From Bacillus sp. sid0103 (GTDB lineage: Bacteria; Bacillota; Bacilli; Bacillales_B; DSM-18226): a DNA stretch of 64,000 nt. The stretch is from assembly GCF_019219025.1 (NCBI RefSeq), contig NZ_JAHUWN010000026.1:1-64000 (forward strand). Reading direction: 5' to 3'. A program made the position numbers and the translations under genes. The notes below the pieces were generated by a model. It worked only from the letters and a program-made list of their open reading frames with translations. It did no database searches and was not told where the DNA came from. Shown here one piece after another: positions 47,492 to 56,301 of the stretch (position 1 is its first letter; every line of letters starts with the position of its first letter).

Positions 47492-47986
47492 TTAGATAAC
47501 ATCATTTAAGCGAAACCCGGCAATTTTATAGACCTCATTTAAGGCTGTCTGGAATTCTAGTTCATAGGTATTACCAACACGCTGTTGCATCGCAGCCAGG
47601 ATAGTCGCTTTGGTTTGACCCTTAACCGCCATGATAAAAGGAAAGCCAAATTGCTCGACATACTTTTGATTCAGTGATAGAAACTCCTTATGCTCATCCT
47701 TTGATAGCCGGTCAAGACCTGCTCCCGCTTGCTCTTTTTCGGAAACCTCCGATATTTTTAATCTGGTTCCAAGATCCGGATGGGCTCGGAGCAGTGCCAA
47801 TTGCAAAGCTTCCTCTGCATTTTTTACAACTGTAACCATTGTTTGTAAAAGTTCCTCGCGAGAATTTAACGGCAGACTTTCCCATACCAGCGAGCCCACC
47901 CATGGGGAATGCTCAAACACCCATCCTACTTTCTTCACAAACTCTTCTTTGTTCAATTGATTTAATTTCTCTATCGTAAGCTGCAG
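47492..47986 (-). CDS. OHCU decarboxylase
   Basis: About 164 residues, all helical. It decarboxylates 2-oxo-4-hydroxy-4-carboxy-5-ureidoimidazoline to S-allantoin. The catalytic His is in VFEHSPWV, followed by HPDLG (near 71) and FIMAVKGQTK (near 126). The ORF opens at a TTG (47956) without a ribosome binding site, and relatives start about ten residues earlier with LTIEKLNQL-like sequence. That stretch is in frame here back to a CTG at 47986, preceded by GAGAGGGTG at a good distance, and an in-frame TGA lies further up. A CTG start is therefore likely. The gene starts inside the tail of the xanthine dehydrogenase remnant. Confidence 0.88.
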   Translation of the reverse strand: MQLTIEKLNQLNKEEFVKKVGWVFEHSPWVGSLVWESLPLNSREELLQTMVTVVKNAEEALQLALLRAHPDLGTRLKISEVSEKEQAGAGLDRLSKDEHKEFLSLNQKYVEQFGFPFIMAVKGQTKATILAAMQQRVGNTYELEFQTALNEVYKIAGFRLNDVI

Positions 47987-48087
47987 GCTACTTCACCCTC
48001 TCTTTCTTTTATCCTAGACACGGATCGTTGAACCGAGCGAATAATCCCGCCATATCCTGTACAGCGACAGAGATTTCCTCTGCTTTT
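47971..48087 (-). pseudogene. C-terminal remnant of the xanthine dehydrogenase [2Fe-2S] subunit
   Basis: Directly after the TGA of the pucB-like gene, in the same frame, the sequence reads KSRGNLCRCTGYGGII and runs on for 38 codons to a TAG at 47971-47973. GNLCRCTGY is the second Fe-S motif of PucE/XdhE-type subunits. The rest of that subunit and the two larger subunit genes are absent. There is no start codon or ribosome binding site for the fragment. It marks a probable deletion that joined the end of pucB to the end of pucE. Confidence 0.8.
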
Positions 48088-48732
48088 TCAGCACTCGTGC
48101 CCACACCCTTTCAGACATTCATAATCTTCTTTCGTATCCACATCAAAAAAGTCCCATTCACTTTCATAGTCCACTAGTTTTCCAGTCATTGGGGTCTTAT
48201 TGAACAACTGTCGTGCCCCTTCGTCCCCCTTGAGTTTTAGTAACTCAGGAACCATCTTTGGTGAAAAAATAATGGGCGGCCTTGGAATCCCCTGAAAACT
48301 TGCAGCCAGAAACGGAATATCGATATGTTGCTGGATACCCTTTAGGTATCGGAAAATCAAATCATTGATGATCCTTACTGACAGAAGTGGTTGATCAGCA
48401 AGAAGAACCATGATCCCTTTTGGTTCCATTTCGATAGCTGTCGACAAACCACGATTCAAGGAATGTGCCTGCCCTTTATCCGCATCTTGACATATCACCG
48501 CTTCCCAATTTTTCCGGAGTGGGATTCGCCAAAGAGTGTCATCAATCCAGTTAAGCCGATCTGCTTCCCTTGTCACCACAATCGTATAGCTTAATTCAGA
48601 ACTTACCGCCTTTTCTAAGACGGCATTACCAATGGTTTTCTCCCCCAGAGGGAGTGCCAACTTGTTAATCCCCATCCGCTGACTCTTACCCGCCGCAAGA
48701 TAGACTGCGATGACACCATGGTTATCCTTCAC
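48088..48732 (-). CDS. pucB: Molybdenum cofactor nucleotidyltransferase, MocA/PucB-like
   Basis: A 214-residue MobA-like NTP transferase. The signature LAAGKSQRMGINKLALPLG (near 12-30), the metal region LADQPLL (near 114) and DVDTKEDY near the end are typical of MocA, which adds CMP to molybdopterin for enzymes such as xanthine dehydrogenase. GTG at 48732 follows AAAGGTG at seven bases and overlaps pucA by 11 bases. Its client enzyme appears deleted immediately downstream. Confidence 0.85.
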   Translation of the reverse strand: MKDNHGVIAVYLAAGKSQRMGINKLALPLGEKTIGNAVLEKAVSSELSYTIVVTREADRLNWIDDTLWRIPLRKNWEAVICQDADKGQAHSLNRGLSTAIEMEPKGIMVLLADQPLLSVRIINDLIFRYLKGIQQHIDIPFLAASFQGIPRPPIIFSPKMVPELLKLKGDEGARQLFNKTPMTGKLVDYESEWDFFDVDTKEDYECLKGCGHEC

Positions 48733-49780
48733 GTGTCATCACCTTTTGCTGCTTTTTATTGCGCTGCTGTTGTATTAATTCAGCGACAATACTGATTGCA
48801 ATCTCCTCTGGTCCTTCAGCTCCAATCGATAGACCAGCGGGACTGTTAATGTCTGAAATTACAGTCTCCCCCTCAAGAAGCCGTTGTGTCCTTCTTCTGG
48901 GACTAAGAACTCCTAAATACCTTAGGTCCTCCCCTTTTATATATTTCAATATTTCCTGATTCTTTTGAAATTGGTGAGTAAGTATTAAGACTGAATCAGC
49001 ACGGGTTAGTTGAAGCAATGGAATCGTTTCGCTCGGATAACCGACCAGCAATCGGTCAGCATCAGGAAAGTGATCCTCATTGCAAAATGCAGAGCTCCAA
49101 TCTAAAACAGTCACTGAAAAGCCTGCCAGCGAGGCAATCTTTACCAATGGCACTGCATCAGCACCAGCGCCAAATACAACTAATCTAGGTTTTGGTTCAT
49201 ATGAATGGACATAAACAGTAGAGGATAATTCCGTAACATATTTTATCCCGCTTTTTGGGAAGGATTGATGAATATCGTTTAAGAGACATTTTATCTCCCT
49301 TGATACACTGCCATGCCATTTACCAAAATGATGTTTATCATCTGACACAAATAAATAGTCAGAAACAGAAAACTCATTGGTCATTTTTTTTATCATCGTG
49401 ACTCGTTTCCCATTATCCAAATGGCACTTCAACTTACCTAGATGATCATGAAGAAAGGCGTCGACAGGTTCGAGCAGCACGTGGATGGCCCCGTTACAAC
49501 CTGCCCCCTGTCCCCATGACAAATCTCCCTCCTCACGCAGATCATAAATAACGGTTTGAACAGTCCCACCATTCCGGGCTTCCTGAACTCGATAGGATAA
49601 GTCTGTTTCTAGACAGCCCGCACTTAACATACCAATCTGTGTCCCGTCACTCCGAAACAACATGGTCGTACCCTCTTTTTGATAAGCGGATCCTTCTACA
49701 TGAATAATCGTAGCGAGGACATCTCCTTCATGATGTGAATCAGAATATAAGGCATTTAAGATTTCATGAATCCCTTCCAT
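48722..49780 (-). CDS. pucA: XdhC/CoxI family molybdoenzyme maturation factor
   Basis: A 352-residue protein with an N-terminal XdhC_CoxI domain (GTTMLFRSDGTQIGMLSAGCLE in part; Cys near 57; GQGAGCNGAI near 90) and a C-terminal Rossmann domain (VVFGAGADAVPLVKIA near 201-216). XdhC binds the Mo cofactor, helps its sulfuration and inserts it into xanthine dehydrogenase. GGGGGTC precedes the ATG. First gene of the 11.6-kb minus-strand run that ends with ureD. Confidence 0.92.
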   Translation of the reverse strand: MEGIHEILNALYSDSHHEGDVLATIIHVEGSAYQKEGTTMLFRSDGTQIGMLSAGCLETDLSYRVQEARNGGTVQTVIYDLREEGDLSWGQGAGCNGAIHVLLEPVDAFLHDHLGKLKCHLDNGKRVTMIKKMTNEFSVSDYLFVSDDKHHFGKWHGSVSREIKCLLNDIHQSFPKSGIKYVTELSSTVYVHSYEPKPRLVVFGAGADAVPLVKIASLAGFSVTVLDWSSAFCNEDHFPDADRLLVGYPSETIPLLQLTRADSVLILTHQFQKNQEILKYIKGEDLRYLGVLSPRRRTQRLLEGETVISDINSPAGLSIGAEGPEEIAISIVAELIQQQRNKKQQKVMTREG

Positions 49781-50063
49781 CTATGACCCCCTATTCTTTC
49801 CTAGTTATATAACTATATATATATGGTAGACCTCCCAAAATACACCCATGTTCTTTTTCAAATTTCTTCTGACTGGGTTGATTTATGTAGAAAGACAAAC
49901 ATGTGTAACAATGTGCCATGTCATCTTTTTTCACCATAATATCTAAAATAGGAACTAGTATCTACACAGGTGTCATATAATCTTACATAGAAAATGAAAC
50001 GATTGATTTCTTCCTTTTTACAGAAATAGATTAGTCTGTAGGGGACTTCATCCCTTTTTTTAA

Positions 50064-50250
50064 AAAAGGCAATTTTAAAACTTATTGTTGATTTTGGCAC
50101 CCTGTTGATTGGAGTGGAAGGCGCGAAGACTCCTGCGGGAGGACGGGGCAGGGGAGACCCCGCAGGAGCGCAGCGACGAGGAGGCTCCCCGGACCGCCCG
50201 CGGAAAGCGAAGCGCCTGGAGCGGAAATCAACAGGCAAGTTAAACAGAGT
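50064..50250. repeat. Full copy of a GC-rich Bacillus intergenic repeat
   Basis: The core 50101-50234 opens CCTGTTGATTGGAGTGG and closes GGAAATCAACAGG, so the ends are inverted. Inside are GCGCGAAGACTCCTGCGGGA, CCCCGCAGGAGCGCAGCGA and GGAGGCTCCCCGG, which can fold into nested hairpins. I recall this sequence as a high-copy element of Bacillus genomes. The flanks match the deleted copy at 2297-2370. It lies between divergent pucA and guaD (49781-50434); apart from it and a CCTTTTTTT-AAAAAAGG palindrome at about 50052-50069, I see nothing certain there. Open frames across it are chance. Confidence 0.8.
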
Positions 50251-50434
50251 ATAAAAAAATGTTGGCAGATAACCTTACAATAATGGAGCATTTGTAAGCA
50301 TCATGATGAATAATGTATGTTAAGTTACTTCTCTGTCATCAATTTCTGGTCCTCCAGGCTAACTCCAACCGGAAATTCATCACATGTGTAATCAATCCTA
50401 ATAGACTAATTGAAAAATAGAATGGAGGGGTTAT

Positions 50435-50905
50435 ATGTCAGATCCACACTTTATGGATAAAGCAATTGAGCTGGCGCTAAATAATGTTTTGACTAAACAA
50501 GGCGGACCCTTTGGAGCGGTCGTAGTCAAGGATGGAAAAATCATTGGTGTTGGCCGGAACCAAGTAACGGGGACCAACGATCCTACTGCACACGCGGAAG
50601 TGCAAGCCATTCGAGATGCCTGCCGGAATTTAAACGACTTTCAGCTGATCGACTGTGAAATCTATACCAGCTGTGAACCTTGTCCGATGTGTATCGGCGC
50701 GATTTACTGGGCTCGCCCCAAGGCTGTTTATTATGCCTGCACTAAACAAGATGCGGCAAAGATCGGCTTCGATGATCAATTTATATATGACCAACTATCC
50801 CTACCTGTTGAATATCGAAAAATACCGATGATAAAAATTTTTCCGACTGATGGTGACTTGCCGTTTAGAACATGGGAGATTGCACAGGATAAAGTGGAAT
50901 ATTAA
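50435..50905 (+). CDS. guaD: Guanine deaminase (CDA fold)
   Basis: A 156-residue zinc deaminase, the same length as Bacillus subtilis GuaD and very close in sequence as I recall it. Zinc and proton-transfer residues are in TAHAEVQAIRDAC (near 52-64) and SCEPCPMCIGAIYWARPKAV (near 80-99). It turns guanine into xanthine and ammonia. ATGGAGGGG precedes the ATG. It runs away from the uric-acid genes and is followed by adenine deaminase, so both supply the purine pathway with oxypurines and release ammonia. Confidence 0.93.
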   Translation: MSDPHFMDKAIELALNNVLTKQGGPFGAVVVKDGKIIGVGRNQVTGTNDPTAHAEVQAIRDACRNLNDFQLIDCEIYTSCEPCPMCIGAIYWARPKAVYYACTKQDAAKIGFDDQFIYDQLSLPVEYRKIPMIKIFPTDGDLPFRTWEIAQDKVEY

Positions 50906-50929
50906 TCTGACAGAAGAGGATGTTGTCCT

Positions 50930-52669
50930 ATGGAGGAAAATCAATTAAAGAGGAGAATCTCTGTAGCCTCTAAACGAAAGCCAGCAGATACTGTTATTAA
51001 AAATGGCAAAATTATCGATGTCTTTTCTGGCGAAATTGTTGCAGGAGACATTGCAATCGTTGATGGATACATTGCAGGGATCGGAGAATATGAGGGGAAA
51101 AAGACGATTGATGCGAAGGGTCAATATATTTCCCCCGCTTTCATCGATGGTCATGTTCACATTGAATCCTCGATGGTCACACCAAAGGAATTTGCAAGGG
51201 TTCTTCTGCCGCACGGGGTGACCACGGTTATTGCCGACCCTCATGAAATTGCCAACGTATTAGGAACGGATGGAATACAATACATGCTTGATTCCTCGGA
51301 AAATCTACCGTTTGACTTTTTCTTTATGCTTCCTTCATGTGTTCCAGCGACCGAATTTGAAAATTCTGGTGCAACCCTCACTGCCGATGACCTCAAACCG
51401 TTTTATCAACAGCCACGTGTGTTAGGGCTAGCTGAAGTCATGAATTTTCCAGCAGTCTTACAAGCTGAACCTGACATGCTTGAAAAAATCTTAACAGCCC
51501 AACAAGCCGGCAAAAAAATTGACGGCCATGCTGCAGGGTTATCACCGAATGATATCAATGTTTATATGGCGGCTGGGATTCGCACCGATCATGAAAGCAC
51601 AACAGCTTCAGAGGCAAAAGAGCGTCTCAGAAGAGGAATGTATGTAATGATTCGCGAAGGGACGGTTGCAAAGGATTTACAACAATTGATTCCAATCGTC
51701 AATGAGCGCAATGCCAGAAGATGCTTATTTGTTACCGACGATAAACATTTAGATGACTTGATTCATGACGGCAGCATTGATCACAACGTGAGACTTGCCA
51801 TTGCCTCAGGTCTCTCTACAATTACCGCCATTCAAATGGCAACTATCAATGCAGCAGAATGCTTTGGGCTCGAAGGTAAGGGGGCGATTGCACCCGGATA
51901 CAAAGCAGATATTTTCCTGTTTGATGACATTAAAAAACTGACTATTACCAAAGTTTTTAAAGATGGAAAGGTGGTTATCGAAAATGGTCAACTTACAATG
52001 GAGTTATCCAACCAAACTTTCGTTGAAACCGAGCGATTAAGAAATTCTGTTCGTTTCCATGAACTAACAGAAAATCATTTTCACATTCCTTTAAAAACTA
52101 ACAACGCAAATATCATTGAAATTATTCCCAATAGTCTGGTGACCCGACATATAATTGAAAAGGTTGACACGAATGAAAGTGGATTCTTTCAAACTTCGAT
52201 TATTAATGACCAATTAAAGTTGGCCGTCATTGAACGCCATCACCTGAAAAATCAAATTGGTTTAGGAATTGTGAAAGGTTTAGGTCTAAAATCAGGTGCA
52301 ATTGCAACCACCATTGCCCATGATTCCCATAACCTTATTATTGCTGGTGCTACGGATGATGATATGGTCACTGCCGCACAAGCGATGACGGAGATGCAAG
52401 GTGGTCTAGTTGTAGTCAATCATGGAGAAGTGATTGCTTCCTTGGAGCTGTCCATTGCAGGGTTAATGTCGGAGCGGCCGTTTCAAGAGGTTTATGCAAG
52501 TCTTAATGAGATCAATCAAGCACTTAGCAATTTAGGAGCAAATAATCTCTTTAACCCGTTTTTAACCTTATCTTTCCTTGCTCTTCCGGTCATACCCGAA
52601 CTGAAACTAACAGATAAAGGGTTGTTTCAGGTTAGTAAATTTAAACATATCAGTCTTGAAGCATATTAA
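50930..52669 (+). CDS. adeC: Adenine deaminase
   Basis: A 579-residue amidohydrolase that turns adenine into hypoxanthine and ammonia. The metal site starts FIDGHVHIESSM (near 70-82); ADPHEIANVLG (near 102) and the DGHAAGLSPNDINVYMAAGI stretch (near 198-217) are specific to this enzyme. The C-terminal domain has AIATTIAHDSHN (near 462-473). GAGGATG precedes the ATG. Cotranscribed with guaD, 24 bases upstream. Confidence 0.96.
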   Translation: MEENQLKRRISVASKRKPADTVIKNGKIIDVFSGEIVAGDIAIVDGYIAGIGEYEGKKTIDAKGQYISPAFIDGHVHIESSMVTPKEFARVLLPHGVTTVIADPHEIANVLGTDGIQYMLDSSENLPFDFFFMLPSCVPATEFENSGATLTADDLKPFYQQPRVLGLAEVMNFPAVLQAEPDMLEKILTAQQAGKKIDGHAAGLSPNDINVYMAAGIRTDHESTTASEAKERLRRGMYVMIREGTVAKDLQQLIPIVNERNARRCLFVTDDKHLDDLIHDGSIDHNVRLAIASGLSTITAIQMATINAAECFGLEGKGAIAPGYKADIFLFDDIKKLTITKVFKDGKVVIENGQLTMELSNQTFVETERLRNSVRFHELTENHFHIPLKTNNANIIEIIPNSLVTRHIIEKVDTNESGFFQTSIINDQLKLAVIERHHLKNQIGLGIVKGLGLKSGAIATTIAHDSHNLIIAGATDDDMVTAAQAMTEMQGGLVVVNHGEVIASLELSIAGLMSERPFQEVYASLNEINQALSNLGANNLFNPFLTLSFLALPVIPELKLTDKGLFQVSKFKHISLEAY

Positions 52670-52670
52670 T

Positions 52671-52716
52671 AACAAAACATCCTCTCGCCAATTCGGTCGT
52701 GAGGATGTTTTGTTAT
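52671..52716. terminator. Bidirectional terminator between adeC and the BASS transporter gene
   Basis: AACAAAACATCCTC pairs perfectly with GAGGATGTTTTGTT around a 16-base loop; it serves both converging genes. Confidence 0.88.
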
Positions 52717-52723
52717 ATTTCCA

Positions 52724-53692
52724 CTATAAGGCGACAGAATCTTGATTTTCCACTTTCTTATTATAATATCTATTAAGAAAATGGCCATTTAACGAGGCAA
52801 GGGTTTGTTGAAACAGCATGCCGATAACCACTGGCACCGCGACTGCAGCAGGAAAGTAGGAAATGGCGATCACTGCTCCTGCACTGATATTTCTCATTCC
52901 ACCCGTGAAAGTCAGTGAAATGACGTTATCGCGTCCACCATTAAATAATTTCCCAATTAAAAACGAAAACAAGTATCCAGTCAATGCAATCATAAAGACA
53001 GTCATAGTAATACTTACTAATTTAAGATTAATATTCTGTAAGTATGGTGCCACAACTGCTCCATTTAGCATGACAACAAATCCCATACCAATTTTCGAAA
53101 AAGGAGCAAGTCGTGTTCCTAATTGATCTTTAATTTTCCCCTTTGTTGCTTGGTTTAAAAACATACCAATCAGCGAAGGGAGGACGACCATTTCCAATAG
53201 ACCTTTCATAATATTGAAAAAGTCCATTTCAATTCTTTCACCCATAAAAAACGATATCGAGTAGGGAACGATAATAGGTGAAAGCAAAGTATCTATTAAG
53301 ATAATCGATAAGACCAACGGGATATTTCCTTTGTATATGGCTACCCATATGAAGCTTGTGACCCCTGTTGGTATCACCATTCCTAAAACAAGCCCGGTAA
53401 TCGTATAAATATCACCAGAAAAAACGATATGTCCAACACTCCAAGCCCAAATCGGCATAAGAATATGGAGGATTAACATCGCGATAAAAATAGGAAAAGG
53501 ATGTACGATTGCCTCTTTTAACGAATGGAAATTGGAACTTAAACTCCCTGAGAAGGTCATAAATGCAAAAATCCATGGCACTAAATAAGAAAATTCCTTG
53601 AGATAAATACTGAAAATTACTCCTGTCAATACCCCAACCGGTGTAATTAATGGCATGATTCTTTCAAGTTGTTTATTTAACTTTTCCAGCAT
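52724..53692 (-). CDS. Bile acid:sodium symporter (BASS) family transporter
   Basis: A 322-residue protein of about ten membrane segments. VIPTGVTSFIWVAIYKGN near 123-140 and TFTGGMRNISAGAVIAISYF near 256-275 are the paired cation-binding crossover motifs of BASS proteins. Bacterial members move various organic acids with Na+; the substrate here is unknown. GGAG lies eight bases before the ATG. The rhodanese gene lies 13 bases upstream on the same strand, so they are probably cotranscribed. Confidence 0.85.
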   Translation of the reverse strand: MLEKLNKQLERIMPLITPVGVLTGVIFSIYLKEFSYLVPWIFAFMTFSGSLSSNFHSLKEAIVHPFPIFIAMLILHILMPIWAWSVGHIVFSGDIYTITGLVLGMVIPTGVTSFIWVAIYKGNIPLVLSIILIDTLLSPIIVPYSISFFMGERIEMDFFNIMKGLLEMVVLPSLIGMFLNQATKGKIKDQLGTRLAPFSKIGMGFVVMLNGAVVAPYLQNINLKLVSITMTVFMIALTGYLFSFLIGKLFNGGRDNVISLTFTGGMRNISAGAVIAISYFPAAVAVPVVIGMLFQQTLASLNGHFLNRYYNKKVENQDSVAL

Positions 53693-53705
53693 GTTAAGGA
53701 TCTCC

Positions 53706-54044
53706 CTATTCGTCTCGCAGCGAACTTAAATATGCCTTCCAAGCAGTAAGTCCTCCCTCTAGAACCTTCACATTATAATGATGCGCATCCAGAATCTGTG
53801 CACATTTCGTTGCCGAATTCCCTGTAGTACAGGTTACAATCATTTCTTGGTCTTTCGGTAAGGCTAGTTGTTTCGATTCTGCTAACCCCTCAAGTTCAAA
53901 AATATTTGTCTTCGGAATGTTAAGACTTTCTTCTATATGAAATTGATTGTATTTCTCTTTATCCCGAACATCTAGAAGGACTGTTTTTTCTTCAGCTTGC
54001 AGTCTTTCGTGAAGTTCTTTCGGGGTTATTTTTTTTAATGTCAT
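53706..54044 (-). CDS. Rhodanese-like domain protein
   Basis: A 112-residue single rhodanese domain: KITPKELHERL, VLLDVRDKEKYNQFHIEESLNIP (in part) and the catalytic loop with Cys in VTCTTGNSA (near 75). The loop lacks the CRxGxR form of thiosulfate sulfurtransferases, so the sulfur acceptor is uncertain. ATG at 54044 follows GGAGGTG; the frame extends to 54218 without a site. Confidence 0.85.
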   Translation of the reverse strand: MTLKKITPKELHERLQAEEKTVLLDVRDKEKYNQFHIEESLNIPKTNIFELEGLAESKQLALPKDQEMIVTCTTGNSATKCAQILDAHHYNVKVLEGGLTAWKAYLSSLRDE

Positions 54045-54179
54045 TGCATCCACCTCCATAACCAAGGATACCACAGTTTCTTTTATTTTTAATTCATGCA
54101 ATCTAAAAATCTTTCGAAAAACGAAAAATATACATGTCAAATGCCCTCTGAAGATGTATAATAATGGCAATCTATTTTT

Positions 54180-55157
54180 ATGAAGCAGAAAGAAGTGACG
54201 CAGTTGGCAAAAGTTCAAAAATATCAGATATACATGCTATTAGTGTTTGTAATGGTGACGTGGGGACTAAATGTCATAGCAACTAAAATCATCGTTACAC
54301 ACTTTATGCCGATAACGATTACAGCCCTAAGGGTTTTCACAGCGGGCATTTGTGTTTTTATTATTCTTGGCTTTTTAAAGAAAGTAAGGCTTCCAACTAG
54401 AAATGAGTTTCGCTATATTTTTTTCGCATGCTTTTTTAATGTCGTTTGTCACCATTTCTTTTTATCGCTTGGGTTATTAAAAACGTCTGCCTCAAATGGA
54501 GGCCTTATTTTAGGACTTGGTCCATTGCTAACGACGATTGTCGCCTTTTTATTTATAGGGACTAAGGTAACTTTCATTCGTTTATTGGGTATCATTATGG
54601 GGTTAACGGGGGTTACCTTTATTGTTGTCGAAGGAAATGGCGGGATGAATGCAGTCTCTATAGGTGACCTATATGTTTTCCTTGCAATTTTTGCACAAGC
54701 ATTTAGTTTCATTTTAATAAAAAAGGTCTCACATACAATGGACCCGCGCCTGATGACAGGTTATATGCTAGTAATCGGTTCCATCATTTTATTTATTATT
54801 AGCCCATTTAAAGAACCGGGTGGATTGAAGGAAATTGTCCACGGCTCTGTTGGTGTTTGGGCAATTTTCCTTGCATCAGCAATTATTGCTACTGCTTTAG
54901 GACATATGATTTACAATTATGCAATAGGCAAAATAGGCGTAGCAGAATCAGCTATTTTTATCAACCTAAATCCTCTCTTCTCACTTATCGGGGCTGTTGT
55001 TTTTCTAGAAGAACGTATTACGGCATCGCAAATTATTGGTTTTATCTTCATACTCATTGGTGTTTTATTTGGGTCAGGTGCGTTTGAGGAATCCTTGCTC
55101 AGGTCCAAGCAAAAAAAGAAACTATTATATTTGAAGAAGGCAAAAGACTTCCATTAA
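54180..55157 (+). CDS. EamA/DMT family transporter
   Basis: A 325-residue protein of ten membrane segments in two EamA repeats: MVTWGLNVIATKIIV at the first and the GHMIYNYAIGKIGVAESAIFINLNP-type stretch (near 240-262) in the second. The family exports amino acids or other metabolites. The start is uncertain: the ATG at 54180 has no clear ribosome binding site, and a TTG eight codons later is the alternative. It is divergent from the rhodanese gene. Confidence 0.87.
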   Translation: MKQKEVTQLAKVQKYQIYMLLVFVMVTWGLNVIATKIIVTHFMPITITALRVFTAGICVFIILGFLKKVRLPTRNEFRYIFFACFFNVVCHHFFLSLGLLKTSASNGGLILGLGPLLTTIVAFLFIGTKVTFIRLLGIIMGLTGVTFIVVEGNGGMNAVSIGDLYVFLAIFAQAFSFILIKKVSHTMDPRLMTGYMLVIGSIILFIISPFKEPGGLKEIVHGSVGVWAIFLASAIIATALGHMIYNYAIGKIGVAESAIFINLNPLFSLIGAVVFLEERITASQIIGFIFILIGVLFGSGAFEESLLRSKQKKKLLYLKKAKDFH

Positions 55158-55186
55158 AGTGACTGCAGTTTGAGTCACTTTTTTTG
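55156..55186 (+). terminator. Terminator of the EamA gene
   Basis: AAAGTGACT and AGTCACTTT pair around GCAGTTTG, with a T7 run. Confidence 0.9.
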
Positions 55187-55309
55187 TCCCTAAAAAACTC
55201 GATCCCAAATACGCCTCAAGTCTTAGAGATAAATAAATCTCTGGCTCATTGAGGAAAGTGGAAGGTTTTCTTATTCTTAACTAAGATGTAAGAATAGGGG
55301 GAGAAAAAA

Positions 55310-56179
55310 ATGAAAAGAATTGTCATTCTGTTATTGGTCATCACTGGATTATATATTATTTACAATCAGACTTATCCCTTCGATTGGTTTAGTAAATCAG
55401 GGAGTAAAAATGCACAAGAAACAATGACAAACGATATTGACCGGATTGAAGTGGATGTTTCTAGTGTTAGTACCACAATTATTCCAGAAGACCGGAAAAA
55501 TATTAAAGCAGTCTATAACGGCAAAGAGAAGCTAACGGTTAGGAATCATGGGGACACCATCGAGGTCTCTATCAAGCGTAAGGGGTTTGGTTGGTTTGAC
55601 TGGTCCCCATTCTCAGAAAAGAAGAAAATGAAAATCTATATTCCGGAAGATTTTCACCGCAACATGAGCATCAGTTTGGGTTCGGGGAACGTAATTTTTT
55701 CAGGTACCTCCAAAAATAATCCAGCAAAACTAAACAAATTAACTCTTGATATTGGTTCAGGCAACATGAACCTCAAAAACATGATCGTAAACGATTTTAA
55801 ACAAACTGTAGCGTCAGGGAATGTTGAGATTCATTCCTTAAAGACAGAAACCGGCTCATTTGATGTAAGTTCTGGCAGTTTGGATGTCACAGAATATACT
55901 GGTGCCATTCAAGCAGAGGTGTCCTCTGGGGAGGTAAATTTTCAAGTTGATCAATTGACAGACTCGATTGATATGGAAGTGAGTTCAGGAGATGTGGGGC
56001 TAGACCTGCCTAACAATGCTGATTTCAGCCTAGATGGAGATGTATCTAGCGGGGAGATAACGTGTGATTTTCCATTGACTTCAAAAAACATGAAGAAAAA
56101 AAGCATCGAAGGGGTCCATGGCTCTGGTAAATACAAAATAGACCTTGATGTGTCCAGTGGGGATATTTATATCCATTAA
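55310..56179 (+). CDS. DUF4097 protein, LiaG-like
   Basis: A 289-residue protein with one N-terminal membrane segment (residues 4-20) and an outward beta-solenoid of repeated short strands: SLGSGNVIFSG, DIGSGNMNLKN, VASGNVEIHS, VSSGSLDVTE, VSSGEVNFQV and so on, the (S)SG(x)V ladder of DUF4097. LiaG of the Bacillus subtilis cell-envelope stress operon has this build. No liaFSR genes adjoin, so the name is not transferred. GGGGGAG precedes the ATG. Confidence 0.82.
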   Translation: MKRIVILLLVITGLYIIYNQTYPFDWFSKSGSKNAQETMTNDIDRIEVDVSSVSTTIIPEDRKNIKAVYNGKEKLTVRNHGDTIEVSIKRKGFGWFDWSPFSEKKKMKIYIPEDFHRNMSISLGSGNVIFSGTSKNNPAKLNKLTLDIGSGNMNLKNMIVNDFKQTVASGNVEIHSLKTETGSFDVSSGSLDVTEYTGAIQAEVSSGEVNFQVDQLTDSIDMEVSSGDVGLDLPNNADFSLDGDVSSGEITCDFPLTSKNMKKKSIEGVHGSGKYKIDLDVSSGDIYIH

Positions 56180-56190
56180 GAACAAAAAGC

Positions 56191-56219
56191 GCATGGATTT
56201 TCTAATCCATGCATTTTTT
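56191..56219 (+). terminator. Terminator of the DUF4097 gene
   Basis: GCATGGATT and AATCCATGC pair around TTCT, with T6. Confidence 0.92.
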
Positions 56220-56236
56220 GTGTAGACTTTCATGGA

Positions 56237-56264
56237 ACCATCGTCGGAAAAATATCATATCCTA
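56237..56264 (+). promoter_or_regulatory. Sigma-K-like promoter
   Basis: AC at 56237-56238, 17 bp, then CATATCCTA at 56256-56264, again AC-N16/17-CATANNNTA. It is 38 bp before the gene at 56302. Confidence 0.5.
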
Positions 56265-56301
56265 TTCTGGCCTGCGTTTTAAATTTGGAAGGAGAGTAAC
56301 C

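Noticed and set aside
49861..49925. TnrA box before the uric acid operon
   Set aside because: The best match on the minus strand (TGGCACATTGTTACACA) misses fixed positions in both halves; not strong enough to report as a site.
49921..50291. Two Arg/Pro-rich minus-strand frames
   Set aside because: They are translations of the GC-rich intergenic repeat and have no ribosome binding site.
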